From NCBI RefSeq assembly GCF_004193775.1, contig NC_041004.1, positions 29,908,411 to 29,972,410 of the forward strand: DNA of 64,000 bases, in the 5' to 3' direction. The notes beneath the pieces were generated by a model that saw only the letters and a program-made list of their open reading frames with translations, searched no databases and was not told the DNA's origin. Positions 9,986-20,100 of the stretch are shown in pieces (position 1 is the first letter of the stretch; each line of letters begins with the position of its first letter). Position numbers and translations under genes: made by a program. The stretch comes from Glycine soja. Its lineage: Eukaryota > Streptophyta > Magnoliopsida > Fabales > Fabaceae.

Positions 9986-11378
9986 TTTGCTTGAGGACAA
10001 GTAAACTTTGATTTTCTTTGCTTGAGGACAAGCAAAAATTGTAAATTTGGGGGAGTTTGTTAATTGTAATTCATGAGTTCTTAGTGTATTGAAAATTTGT
10101 AAGAAAATAGCAATGTGCCTCCAATTTATGGTTCTTTTTGTGTAAATTGTAAATATTTTTATTCTTGGGTAAATTTATAGATTAGAAACTCCATTTTTGT
10201 GATCTAATGTTGAATTCAACTCAGTTTGTAGGCCAAAGAAGAGAAGGTGTAAAAAGTTGCTGATGAACTTGCTTAGCGAGGCAGATTGACTAAACAAGCC
10301 TCATTCACTGAACGAGAAAACCAGCTCGCTTAGCAAATGCAAAACCCTAGAAGAGGATAAGTCAAAGATCAGTGCACTCAGCATGCAGCCAGCCCACCCA
10401 GCGAGGATGTTGTCTCTTCTCGCGCTTAGTGCACCCTAGCTCGCTTAGCGGATTTTCACTTACTCTCGCTGAGCGAGCCTTCGTGTGATGAGAAGTCCAA
10501 GAGCCTTTAAAACACTGAGCTGGTGGGAAACCAAAGGACACCAAGCTAGACATAGCTAAAGCTACATGAAAACAGAAAGAAAAAGGCAAAGAGGCTAGAG
10601 AGAAGACATTCTTCTTCACTCTTTTCTATTTTCTTTCACAAAAATATTTATTTTCTTGTTTGTATGAAGCTTTTCATGTTAATGGAGGGCTAAGAACTTC
10701 TTTTTTGGGGAGTTGTCTACTGAACACTCTTAATCTAAACCTCTAACTATCTATTTAATGTTATTTTCTGGTGTTCTTTGCTTCTATCTGCACTTATTTT
10801 ACATGCTTGTGGCTTGATAATCCATTTGTATGTTTAGTTAGGCTCTTGAGTATTAGAAAATGCTTTAAATCCTTAGAACTTGGTAGAGCAAACTAGAGGC
10901 ATGTGCATCTAGGAATAGAATGCAATAATCTAGTATGTTTTGCACTGTATGCTTATTGCAACTCTTATAGAACGAGTTTGTTGAGGAATCAAGAACAAAA
11001 GCTAAGAGAGTTAGGCTCATTCTTGTGAAGAATCATGGTCTGAGTATTTACTCGGTGCAAGAGCGCTAGAATAACGTTAAATAGAGAAAAATCTCTTTAT
11101 ACGGCAAGAGAAACTTCAGTAGAAGACTCCCCAACGCTTTTTATCTTGATATTTATTGCATCTTTTACAGCTTTGAGTTTATTTCGTAAGTTGATAAGTA
11201 GAGTAGTAATTGCAGAAAATTAAACCATCATTCAATCCTTATTTCCAAATTTAAAAAGGTGTTTACATACTGAATATACATAATCTAGGAGAAACAAATT
11301 TCCTATGGATACGATACTCGGTCTTACCGTTTAAATACTACTTGTGCAAATCGGTATACTTGCCGATAGGCTCTAACA
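9986..11378 (+). mobile_element. 3' end of a Ty3/gypsy element: pol tail, polypurine tract, 3' LTR
   Basis: The CTTGAGGACAAG pol-tail sequence typical of soybean gypsy elements appears twice with a 31-bp offset (TTTGCTTGAGGACAAG at 9986 and 10017). A polypurine stretch (TTGGGGGAG) precedes an LTR that starts TGTTAATTG at 10058 and ends GCTCTAACA at 11378 (1321 bp). The body of the element is missing; its left side is fused to the minus-strand SIRE-like element. Confidence 0.7.
10058..11378 (+). repeat. Ty3/gypsy LTR, 1321 bp
   Basis: TGTTA...TAACA inverted ends. The 10270-10490 part is rich in CTCGCTTAGCG and CTCGCTGAGCGAG-type palindromes, and a TATA-like CTTTAAAAC lies at about 10504, about 25 bp downstream of the last palindrome. 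Small ORFs here (for example 10362-10619 on the minus strand) have no recognised homology. Confidence 0.65.
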
Positions 11379-12070
11379 CTTTCATAGGACTCAAAGTCCT
11401 GACTTTTATCTTTCACAGGACTCAAAGTCCTCGCCTTTATGTTTCATAGGACTCAAAGTCCTCGTCTTTATCTTTCATAGGACTCAAAGTCCTCGCTTTT
11501 ATCTTTCATAGGACTCAAAGTCCTCGCCTTTATCTTTCATAGGACTCAAAGTCCTCGTTTTATCTTTCACAGGACTCAAAGTCCTCACTTTTATCTTTCA
11601 AAGGACTCAAAGTCCTCGCATTTATCTTTCATAGGACTAAAAGTCCTCGCTTTTATCTTTCATAGGACTCAAAGTCCTCTGTCTTTATCTTTCATAGGAC
11701 TCAAAATCCTCTGTCTTTGTGCTTTCATAGGACTTAAAGTCCTCTATCATTTACATTTCAAAGACTTTAATGTCTTCAGTCATTTATGCTTTCAAATACT
11801 ACAGTCTTCATTTAGATTTCAAAGACTTTAATATCTTATGTCTTTTACATTTTACAAGACTTCAATGTCTTCTGTCTTTTACACTTTATAAGACTTCAAC
11901 GTCTTCTGTCTTTTATAGGACCCAATGTCCTTGTCTTTGTGCTTCTTAGGACTTAACGTCCTCTGTTTCTATGCTTTGGAGAAAAAACTTCAAATGTCTT
12001 CTGCTTTACAAGACTTCAATGTCCTCCATTTCACGTTTTATAAGACTTCAATGTCCTCTTGTTTTTTCGG
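11379..12070. repeat. ~34-bp tandem array with AGGAC-N5-GTCCT hairpin core, decaying rightward
   Basis: About 12 well-kept units (11385-11750) of TTTATCTTTCATAGGACT followed by CAAAGTCCTCG, then about 9 diverged units to about 12070. Each unit holds an inverted repeat AGGAC/GTCCT with a short loop. In the diverged half both arms shift together in several units to AAGAC/GTCTT (for example near 11762, 11855, 11893). The array sits just inside the LTR at 12191, so it belongs to the internal 3' region of that element. Short ORFs across it are repeat read-throughs. Confidence 0.85.
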
Positions 12071-12175
12071 TTTCACTTCCTTGGTTTTTGCCAGTTTCCC
12101 GATCGAATAGCAAGGTCGCTCGAATGAAATTAGTGTCTTTATCTTTACTTCCCTTTTATTTCCAATAAAAGATAA

Positions 12176-12190
12176 GTAAAGAGGGGCAAC
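12176..12190 (+). other. Polypurine tract of the downstream gypsy-type element
   Basis: TAAAGAGGGGCAAC directly precedes the TG of the LTR at 12191, the expected position and composition for a plus-strand primer. Confidence 0.55.
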
Positions 12191-13420
12191 TGCCATACCT
12201 TAATTTCGACTAGGGACTATCATTCACTGATTCTCGCTGGCCGAACTGCATTGTTCAACACCAGTTACAACACAAGACGAAAGATCATTCAATGTTTTGA
12301 TCAAGAATGCGAAGGATACCAAAAAGGAGGGGGAAAATGGTCTTTTATTGAGTTTCTTGGACCCTAGCTCGCCCAGGATAGCCTCTGGCTCGCCTGGGCC
12401 ACCAAAAGACTTCAATGTTAAGAAACCTGCTTGCCTGGGTGAGCCAGTTACTTCATGACTAAGGCATGAGCTCGCCTGGGCGAGCTACCTTTGCCCCAAG
12501 TGCCCATTTTCCTATAAATAGGCGTGATAGGGAGGCTGAGGAGAGGTTCCAAGGTCCAGAGGGTGAGGAAATTGAGAGAAGAAAGAAAGAAGAAGAGGAA
12601 ACAAAGTAGAGGCGTTGTCGAATCGCGACCGTGATCAATCCCTACATCATTTCTTGTTTTGTGTTCTTCATGCATCCATCGGTTAGTTTTCTTTTTAAAG
12701 ATTTGAATGTGATCTATGTATCCTTAGGGGTCCCCCTTTGTTTTTTTGTGCACATTCATCTTCTCCATTCATCATCGGCAATCTCTTTTTCTTTGTAAAG
12801 CTCAATCTTAACCGATCATTAGCGTCGCAAAGTTGTCTTCTAAAGACATTGAAAGTTAATAAAACCAAAAATAAAACCAACTCATAACTAACTTCTTTTT
12901 ATCAAATATCATTTAAGAGATTGTTCCAAGGTCCAATGCCTTAATGACTCTCTCTGCTTTTCAAAAATTTAAAACATTGTTTCAAGGTCCAATGCCTTAA
13001 ACGACTTTTTGTTCGCAATTAAAATAAATCTTTCGAAAACATAAAATCAATTTAACAAACATTCAGACTTAAAGAACTACATAGGTCTGAATTTCTCATC
13101 GCACCTAAAGATATGTAGGAATAAGGGCAACACCCTTGTCGACCCAAAAAAAATATTAAAAAAAAGGAAAATATACAATTTTGAAGTCATGTTTTGCACA
13201 CTTGATCAAAGGTTGTTGTCCCTTGTGACGGACGCGTGGGGTGCAAATACCTTCCCCATGCGTAAACAACTCCTGAACCCTTATTTTCAAAATTCACATA
13301 CCTTTTTTTTGTAATGTTTTCCTTTAATCAACTTTGGTGACGACTCTCACGCGTTTTCCTTTTTGGAAGATGCACCTTTGGCTTTTCGCCCGCACTCCCT
13401 TCCTAAGGTAGGTTGCGACA
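12191..13420 (+). repeat. Gypsy-type LTR (1230 bp), related to the LTRs of the 34-48 kb element
   Basis: Begins TGCCATACCTTAATTTCG and ends GGTAGGTTGCGACA. These ends match, in reverse complement, the ends of the 46404-48490 LTR (GAAATTAGGGTATGACA and TGTCGCAACCTACC). The R/U5-like segment containing CCTTGTGACGGACGCGTGGGG is also shared. A TATA box (CTATAAATAG, 12512-12521) sits 27 bp after a palindrome at 12469-12486. Another palindrome-like GCTTGCC...GGTGAGC lies at about 12429. Confidence 0.75.
12469..12521 (+). promoter_or_regulatory. AGCTCGCC/GGCGAGCT palindrome followed by TATA box
   Basis: AGCTCGCC-TG-GGCGAGCT (12469-12486) is an 8-bp perfect inverted repeat with a 2-bp centre; TATAAATA follows at 12513-12520. 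The same palindrome-then-TATA order recurs in the LTRs at 34003 and 46404 (on the minus strand) and, with a related palindrome, in the 10058 LTR. Confidence 0.5.
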
Positions 13421-14159
13421 TTCCACACTAGCCACTGAATCATTTGCACCTCCTTCATTGATCTCACTTTTCCCGCTTATCCCACAAGCCATTATAGTTT
13501 GGATCTGGGCTAAGAAAACCCAAAGGTTCCAACCTGTGAGTTTCATCGATAAATAACACACTAAGCACACAAGAAAATTGAATCAATTTCCTAGACTAAC
13601 ACAAACAAACACGCCATAGCATGGATCACACTAATCAAGTTGTCATGCCATTCTTCTTTACCCATAATTCAATTGTCATAAAGATGAGGAGCAAGAACTA
13701 AAAATTATTGAAAATGTTTTACCTAAACCGAATCTTGAAAGCAAATGGAAGCATTCTGCGTTTCTTCTTTCACCAATGACATGCAATTATAAATAAAATA
13801 AAATAAAATAAAACTGAAAAAAAATAGAAAACAAAGGTGTGTTTGGCAGAGACTTACAAAGGAATATGGAAGCAGTATCGAAGAAGTGAGTAGATGGGAG
13901 AAAAAAAGGCAAACTTGAGTTCAATATGTAGTAGATAACCCCAAACAACGTTGATTCGTAGAAACGTTGATTTCCCAGGCAGGAACAAGATTCAGATTTT
14001 GACGCTGAATTAACAAATCATTTATCATGTGTTTATAAATATGCAAGCTATATTATCCATTTTTCAAAATGTCAGTGCATCAACTGAGTCATGTGATTTT
14101 GAATCTATGGTGGAAAGGAATAAAAATAGAGAAGTAAAAACCCTAGACAAGAGATAGAG
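13421..14159. other. No recognisable gene
   Basis: Begins directly after the LTR end. A short (TAAAA)n run lies at about 13791-13813. I see no protein similarity and no clear transposon end. It may be the inner part of the CACTA-like unit suggested at 14160-14618. Confidence 0.35.
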
Positions 14160-14390
14160 GGAATACTTGTGAAGAGCAAGAGCCATCTTGTTAGTGAAAG
14201 TGCTGACGACGATCAGACTGACTAAGCGGTCAAGATCGTAGTTGGCGCACCGATGTGCATCATTTCAACGGCGTAGGATGCGAGGCAGAAGGTCATGGGC
14301 CAGATGGAGCCGCGACAAGCCCAATTCATTAGATCATCAACCTTCAACATCATGAACTTTGCCGCCTTCGACACGTCGATAGGAGAGAAA
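14160..14390 (-). pseudogene. NDUFS7 (complex I 20-kDa / PSST subunit) pseudogene fragment
   Basis: NDUFS7 is the mitochondrial complex I subunit that holds the N2 Fe-S cluster. On the minus strand one frame reads [20 protein letters not shown], then [13 protein letters not shown], close to the family [32 protein letters not shown]. The two adjacent cysteines of that motif, cluster ligands, are replaced (SY), so it could not bind the N2 cluster. A frameshift follows HIGA; in the next frame NYDLDRL and then IVVSTFTNKMALALHK correspond to RYDLDRFG and MIVAGTLTNKMAPALRK, with about 12 residues missing between them. The rest of the protein is absent. No introns are apparent in the piece. Confidence 0.8.
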
Positions 14391-14449
14391 GCACGAGGGA
14401 AAAGGAAATGTGAGAGGAGAGAGTTGCGCAGAGAGAGTGAGAAAGGACG

Positions 14450-14618
14450 AGCAAAAAGGAAATGAAAAGTGAAATGGGAAAGAACTTCAAAGATGGTCTT
14501 ACGAAAACCGTCCTTGAATATTTTCAATTAATTATGAAAATGCCACCATGATTATAATAACAACGGTCTTCTTTCAACCATCTTTAAATTAACGTAGTGG
14601 AAGATAACTTTTGTAGTA
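14450..14618 (-). mobile_element. Degenerate CACTA-like terminal and subterminal sequence
   Basis: Reading the minus strand from 14618: TACTACAAAAG (expected CACTACAAAA-type end with C to T), then subterminal motifs AAGATGGTTGAAAGAAGACCG and AAGGACGGTTTTCGTAAGACC, which resemble the AAGACGGTTTT motifs of the CACTA end at 28727-29215. The partner end was not found, so the element boundary toward lower coordinates is unknown. Confidence 0.4.
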
Positions 14619-15332
14619 ATAATAGTAGAATTTGAGTTTATAAGTTCTAATTGTTCTTTATTTCATCATTACCTTCAATACATAAATGATTTTGTGTTAT
14701 TTCTTTAATTAAATTAGTCAAGTGTGACGCTGAAACATAAATCCTACGATTTGTATAAACGTTTTATATATCATTTTATATTTATTAATTTATTTTATTA
14801 AATACTTTCTAATTCTTAAAATTAGCTTAACCCTGAAAATAAACAAAATTTTCTTTTCATTTTCATATACTTAGAAGGATCTATATACATTTCTTTTCAC
14901 ATACTTAGGACTATTCATTCTCCTATTAATTAATTTGTTATGTAAAATTATCTAATGGGCTACATCTTGCATTTATTCAGTTTTATGCTTGTAGCAGGAT
15001 ATTGAATATTGTGAATTGTGATATGATATCTACTCCGTGTATATATTCATATTCTCTTTAGCTAATTAATTTGTTATTTAAAAAAGAATGATATTTTTAT
15101 TTCAGTCTAAAAAATTCATACAAAATGTCAACTAAATATTGAATCACCCCGTAGGGAGTGTGAGGTTTGATTAAGAAAAGAATGATCAAACAATAAAAAA
15201 AATGTGATGCTTCTTACTAAGAATTGTAAGCTAACAAATCATCATAATCCAGCTGACTAGGATGTGCATGTCGTCCTCCTTGACTTTAAATATTACTGTA
15301 ATGCAATAAGAGCCCATCCATTATTGTCCTTT
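14619..15332. other. AT-rich spacer, no gene seen
   Basis: No recognisable coding or transposon sequence. It ends where truncated copia integrase sequence begins. Confidence 0.4.
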
Positions 15333-15875
15333 CTAACTTAGGGTGACATATCCTTTTGTATTAGGTTTGAAATCTAGAAAGATAGAAGTTGAAACTCTTG
15401 GAGCAAGCTTCTTTCCGTTGGGAATTAAGGTACAAGTAAAGCACAAACAACCAAAAGCTCTTAAAGAATCAATGTCATAGATGGATCCATACAGTTTCTC
15501 ATATGGAGTTTTGTTGCCAAGAAAAGGAGTAAGCATACAATTAAATAAGAAGAGCATAATGAATTAGAGCATAAGACCAAAAAATGGAAGAGAGATTAGA
15601 GTGAAATAAGAGTGATTGTGTAACATCAAGTAAATGTTGTGTTTTCTTTCTACAATCCTATTCTGCTAGGGAGTTTCAACACAAGAAGTTTGATGAACAA
15701 TTCTTGTTTCATCATAAAATTGTTTCATAATAAACTTTGAGCCATTGTTTGATCTGATGGTTTTTACCTTTGTGTCAAACTGCCTCTCAACAAAATTAAC
15801 AAAATTCTTTAAATGGAATTGTGTTTCAACCTTTGAATGCAATAGAAAAATCCAAAAAAAACCATGTATGATCAT
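15333..15875 (-). pseudogene. Copia integrase, central and C-terminal fragments
   Basis: The 15666-15875 stretch holds FDTKVKTIRSNNGSKFI, the position of the second catalytic Asp, which here reads SNN instead of SDN, so catalysis would be lost. The 15333-15557 stretch holds NKTPYEKLYGSIYDIDSLRAFGCLCF and IFLDFKPNTKGYVTL, the usual copia sequence following integrase. The glutamate-bearing block between them is interrupted by stops. Both stretches are in the same frame. Sequence ends abruptly at about 15333. Confidence 0.8.
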
Positions 15876-16011
15876 CTATTATAGTCAAGAAATATTTGTA
15901 ACCATTCATAGAAGTCACATTGCAAGGTCCCTAAATATCAATATGTATAAGAGCAATGGCACAAGAAGCATAAGAATCACATACAAAATGTTTATCTGAG
16001 GTAAGAAGAGG

Positions 16012-16203
16012 CTATGACTGTTTTAACAACAATAACCTTTCAAAAGATGGTTGGCCAAGCCTAAAATGCCACAAGTCTATGGACACTTTATTACATGAAA
16101 GAGCTAATACAGTGGAAAAAACATAATTTATAGTTGAACTAGAATTACACTCCTTGTTGAGACTGAGAGGAGGCATTTTGAGCCCATAAAGACCTTCCAC
16201 CAT
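16012..16203 (-). pseudogene. Copia GAG-pre-integrase fragment
   Basis: Reads IDLWHFRLGQPSFERLLLL, matching the copia LWHxRLGHPS block; the zinc-ligand histidine of GHPS is changed to glutamine. Located between protease and integrase as expected, in a different frame from either. Confidence 0.75.
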
Positions 16204-16369
16204 ATCAACTGTATAAATCCTCTACAAGTTCTGCATATCCAGTATGAAACACTTGTCATTCATGAAAGTTAACTGGTAAGGAAAACATTAGAGAAATTTA
16301 GATATCAAAATCAAGTTGAATTGAAAAGTAGGTATGTACAAAACATCCTCAAGGTCTAAAAACTGAGAA

Positions 16370-16600
16370 TTAAACTCTGCCTGCATGAGTTGCAGTGACT
16401 GTGTGGCCCATGGGTAGTTTAACAGTTATGGGATCTATCTTTTTGTAAGAAGAAAATAGATAAGAGAAGGTTGTGACATGATCAGTTGCTCCCGAATCAA
16501 GAATCCATTTACTTGGACTGGATTTTCTTATACCGCAAGTGATAGATAAAATCTTACCTATGTGTATATTGCTAGAACCAACAGAACCAGTGACTACCAA
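16370..16600 (-). pseudogene. Copia aspartic protease fragment
   Basis: Contains WILDSGATDHVT, the copia aspartic protease active site (D-S-G-A), followed by VKLPMGHTVTATHAG, the usual GxxxxxxxxG-type continuation. The active-site triad is intact, but the frame stops soon after and there is no continuous polyprotein. Confidence 0.8.
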
Positions 16601-16670
16601 TTTGATTTACATGTGAATTGTTTTGAGCCAAGTTCTGTTGTTGTTGCAGTAATGTCATCAAGGCCTTATG

Positions 16671-17063
16671 CTATTGAGAGGTCAACTTCACTTCATCATT
16701 TTGTACTTCTTGACTTCTTTCCAAAACAAGGCCATCACCTTCTTCTTTCACAACATTAACATTGTTAACATTTGATCCTTGAGGCCTATGAAGCTTGTGT
16801 CCAGGAGAATATCTATGTTTTCTATAACATTTATAAACCATGTGATTTGTGAATCCACAATGTGTACAGACCTTACTTCCTCTCCTATCAGAACTCCCTT
16901 TACCAGAGCCTCTTCGGCTACTTCTTCCTCCTCTAAAAGTATAATTTGGAGGAAAACCATTTTTCCTATAACATTTTTCCACCGTGTGATTATCCTTACC
17001 ACAGTAGGTACATGCTTTTAGTGGAAGTAAGCCTACTGCATTGATGAGACTATTGTTTCCCAT
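16671..17063 (-). pseudogene. Copia gag C-terminus with two CCHC zinc knuckles
   Basis: The nucleocapsid-like part binds RNA through CCHC knuckles. Two are intact: CTYCGKDNHTVEKC and CTHCGFTNHMVYKC, each C-X2-C-X4-H-X4-C, separated by a Gly/Arg/Ser-rich linker. Upstream gag (17064-17770) has no long open frame. Two knuckles rather than one, about 28 residues apart, is a feature of this lineage. Confidence 0.8.
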
Positions 17064-17770
17064 TAGATCACTACTATTGATTTGCCTTTCTTGTAGAACA
17101 GCTTATGAGAAAACCTTTCCTATGCTAGGTAATGGATCCATCATTAGTATATTGGATTTGACAGTGCCAAAATGGTCATTTAAACTTCTAAGAAATTGCA
17201 TAAATTGATCCTATTTCTTCCTTTATATAACACTACCAAGAGCATCACACATACACTTTGGGTCACATGCACAAATTGGATCAGGTTGATAGCTTTCTAA
17301 TTCATCCCAAATAACTCGCAATTTTGTAAAATAATTAGTTATTGTATTATCACCTTGTTTAATGGATGCCATATCCTATTGTAACTCAAAAATTCTCAAT
17401 AGATCGCCTTGTGAGTACCTCGACTATAAGTCTTTTCATATGTCTCGAGCATCATCCATCCAGAATATGCTCTGTCTAATTAAAGGTGAAACTGAATGAA
17501 AACGATCCAAGAGACCACCATGTTATTGCACCTCTTCCAAGTTGCTAAAGTGCATGATTTGATTCATATCTCTTAATCGAGCTATCAACAAACTCAACCT
17601 TGTTCTTTGTACTCAATGCAGTGACCATTGAACAACTCTATGAGTTGTAGTTTGATGAATCAAGCACCAGAGAGACCAATGCGATCACAAGATTTTCTCT
17701 TGGATGAAAATAGAAGGGACTGTGTATATTTAAGGATTGATCTTGTTGTGATTGATTGCTACTCATGATG
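17064..17770 (-). pseudogene. Decayed copia gag N-terminal region
   Basis: Minus-strand sequence from an ATG at about 17766 (MSSNQSQQDQSLNIHSPF) continues through stops and frameshifts to the zinc-knuckle region. Placed by position and by gag-like character only. Confidence 0.5.
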
Positions 17771-17819
17771 ATAAAGAGAACAAACAAAACAAGAAGTAGA
17801 TGATGAGTTGCGTAGCAGA

Positions 17820-17836
17820 GCTCTTCACTAATACCA
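17820..17836 (-). other. Primer-binding-site-like sequence of the second copia element
   Basis: In element orientation TGGTATTAGTGAAGAGC resembles the initiator-Met-tRNA PBS TGGTATCAGAGC with a C to T change and a small insertion. It lies 15 bp after the proposed LTR end, which is a little far, so either the LTR end or the PBS is disturbed. Confidence 0.4.
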
Positions 17837-17851
17837 TCAAAGAACCTACCA

Positions 17852-18047
17852 TGGATACATAGAAGCTTGCAAAGAAAATAAGAAGAATGAAAAGAAGGCT
17901 AGATTATCATTGAATAAAATTTAACTTACATTGATTAGATATTATAATTTATACAGTTAGTTACAAGTGTAACTAACTAACTAACTTTAACCAACTAAGC
18001 TAACTCTAACTCTAGGTACATGATAACTTATGCTAATACTTCCAGCA
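17852..18047 (-). repeat. 5' LTR of the second copia element (~196 bp)
   Basis: In element orientation it starts TGCTGGAAG and ends TATGTATCCA. It includes a repeated GTTAGTTAGTTA tract and a TATAAATTATAA stretch (TATA-like). The partner LTR is missing, so the boundaries rest on TG/CA ends and position. Confidence 0.5.
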
Positions 18048-18785
18048 ATCCTTTGTGATTGGATAAGAGAAATTTGAATAATTAAGAACCTAATACTATG
18101 AAAGATAGACATATGAATAAAAAAAGGCAAGGAAATCAAATTACCCTTCCATGTGCATTGTAACCAAGGGCACTGCTAAGAATTTCAGCGATGTGTCTTT
18201 CTTGAGAAATTTATGCATGCTCCTTTTCTTGCCTATTTTCTCTTGCCTCGTCTTTATTAACTCCAACCGTTATTTTTTGTTTCACATTTTAATTTCATCA
18301 TTATTATTATTTGAAGAAAGAAGAAAATAAAATAGGAAAGAGGGAAAACAGAGAAGGATTGTTACCACTTTGAATAGAATTTGGGCTTGAATAGCGCGCA
18401 TCAAACATTTTCACTCCCGAGAATCTAAATATACGAAGCTGGCGAATATATTGGAAAATGTTAGAAAATGGATTCTTTCAGAGAGGGTATGTTCTTGTAA
18501 AATCAAGAATGAAGATCAAGAATGCAAAGACTCTTGTGAGGAATTAATGGAATAAAATTCATGAAGAAAGAGCTAGGAAAAAATAGTTGATTTATCAGCA
18601 AGAAAGAATGTAGCAAGAGAGAAAGAGAAATAATGGGAGAAATAATAACTTTTGTGAAAATGGTAAGGAGAAGAAACAAAGGTAGTAATACAATGCAATA
18701 GGTTCTCAGGAAGAGAGAAAGAGAAAGGGTCACTGCAGAATGAATATCTATGAATTCGTGCAATAAACACTAGAGGAAAAGAAAA
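18048..18785. other. Spacer left of the segmental duplication
   Basis: AG-rich plus strand, with minus-strand open stretches 18503-18818 that are low-complexity (Ser/Leu/Phe-rich) and without recognised homology. The duplicated block begins at 18786 inside the sequence AAGCAAAGGCAG. Confidence 0.4.
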
Positions 18786-18946
18786 AAGCAAAGGCAGTTG
18801 TGTTCTTCCTTCATCCACCGAAACCAGTGCGCAGCCAGTTAGTCAATTAGTAGCATAAGAAAAATATTGTAAATAAGTTGTCAAATATTTAGCGGTAAAT
18901 TTTGGAAGGTCCTAAATTTTTTCATTACATATTTTGAATTAAAAAA

Positions 18947-19158
18947 GGTAAATAGTCATTTTCTTTCATGAATATGCAAAGCGCTGAGAAATTTGTCCCA
19001 AAAGATTGAAATTCAAATTTTAGTCCCCAAAATAGAAAAAAGTGCGACAAATCCATCCATCTGTTAACTTCTGTTCGTAATGAAAGAATTTACGTGGCAC
19101 ATTCAGGGATGAATTTGTCAACACCTTACACATTCAGGGACGAAAATGACTATTTACC
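18947..19158. mobile_element. MITE, copy A1 (~212 bp, TIR GGTAAATAGTCATTTTC)
   Basis: Begins GGTAAATAGTCATTTTC and ends GAAAATGACTATTTACC, perfect inverted ends. No coding capacity. Its inner sequence is the reverse complement of the element at 19587-19801, so the two are an inverted pair. Confidence 0.8.
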
Positions 19159-19586
19159 CAAAGTATAATTAAATCTTCATTTTCCCCTTTTTAATTGTTG
19201 CTAGCATAAAATTATAATAAACACTTAAAAATAGGAAAACAAACATGAGTTGGAACAAATACAATAATAAGCATAATATTAATTAATATGCATAACTTGT
19301 ATATTGGTCTGAAATTTCTAATGTGATAGTATCTTACTCAAAATATGAGACTCAAACAAAAAAGCACAACTATTAAGTTAATATTTATGAAAAAAAAACT
19401 GAACTTGATTTTGTTACTACTTAATGTTGTCATAATATAAATTTTAGAACAACAGACATATTATGCTTATTATTATGTTTTTTATATAACTTATGCTTGC
19501 TTTCCTATTTTCTTAAATGTTTGTGGTAGTGTTATGCTTGCAATTTTTACAAAAAGGGAAGAAGATGAAGAAAAAATGATATTTTT

Positions 19587-19801
19587 GGTAAATAGTCATT
19601 TTCGTCCCGAAATGTGTAGAGCGTTAACAAATTCGTTCATGAATGTTTCACGTAAGCTCTTTCATTAAAGGTAACGGATAAAAGTTAATGGATAAATTGT
19701 CACACATTTTTCACTTTCAGAACTAAAATTTGAATTTTCATCTATCGGGGACGAATTTGTCAACGCTCAATACATTCAAGAACGAAAATTGTTATTTATC
19801 C
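19587..19801. mobile_element. MITE, copy A2 (inverted relative to A1)
   Basis: Begins GGTAAATAGTCATTTTCGTC and ends CGAAAATTGTTATTTATCC; the right end is slightly decayed. Inverted with respect to the 18947 copy, with about 430 bp between them. Confidence 0.75.
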
Positions 19802-19864
19802 AAATAAAATACTCAAGAATCACATTCCTGAAGTAGTAGTTAATTTTATTTTTTGCATAATTAC

Positions 19865-19995
19865 ATATTTTACCATCAAACTTTTATTATTTTACAAATT
19901 TCACCGCTCAAATTTTATTTTCGTGAATTTTACCACTCAACTTTCATAATTTTGTAGATTTTTCCATTGAAGTTTTCTTTTGTGGATTTTGTGCA
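19865..19995. repeat. Short degenerate ~33-bp tandem repeat
   Basis: Successive TTTTACCATCAAACTTTTAT, TTCACCGCTCAAATTTTAT, TTTACCACTCAACTTTCAT and TTTTCCATTGAAGTTTTC units. Matched in copy B at about 49740-49870. Confidence 0.55.
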
Positions 19996-20100
19996 TTTTA
20001 CACTGTTTCCCAACCGCAAACCATTATGAATGATAAGCTTGTTGACTTTGATGATAATTGCCTCAAAATTAAGTCATACAAAAGAAGATTTTTTTTTAAA

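Larger units (their letters stand above)
15333..18047 (-). mobile_element. Second Ty1/copia element, 3'-truncated (LTR-gag-PR-IN; RT and RNase H absent)
   Basis: Minus-strand order: LTR (17852-18047), primer-binding-site-like sequence, gag remnants, two zinc knuckles, protease, GAG-pre-integrase, integrase. The element stops in the integrase C-terminus at about 15333, with no reverse transcriptase, RNase H or 3' LTR. The frame changes several times. Sequence differs clearly from the SIRE-like element, which points to a different copia lineage. Confidence 0.8.

Noticed and set aside
16748..17021. Overlapping ORFs on both strands around the zinc knuckles
   Set aside because: Shadows of the copia gag frame at 16671-17063.
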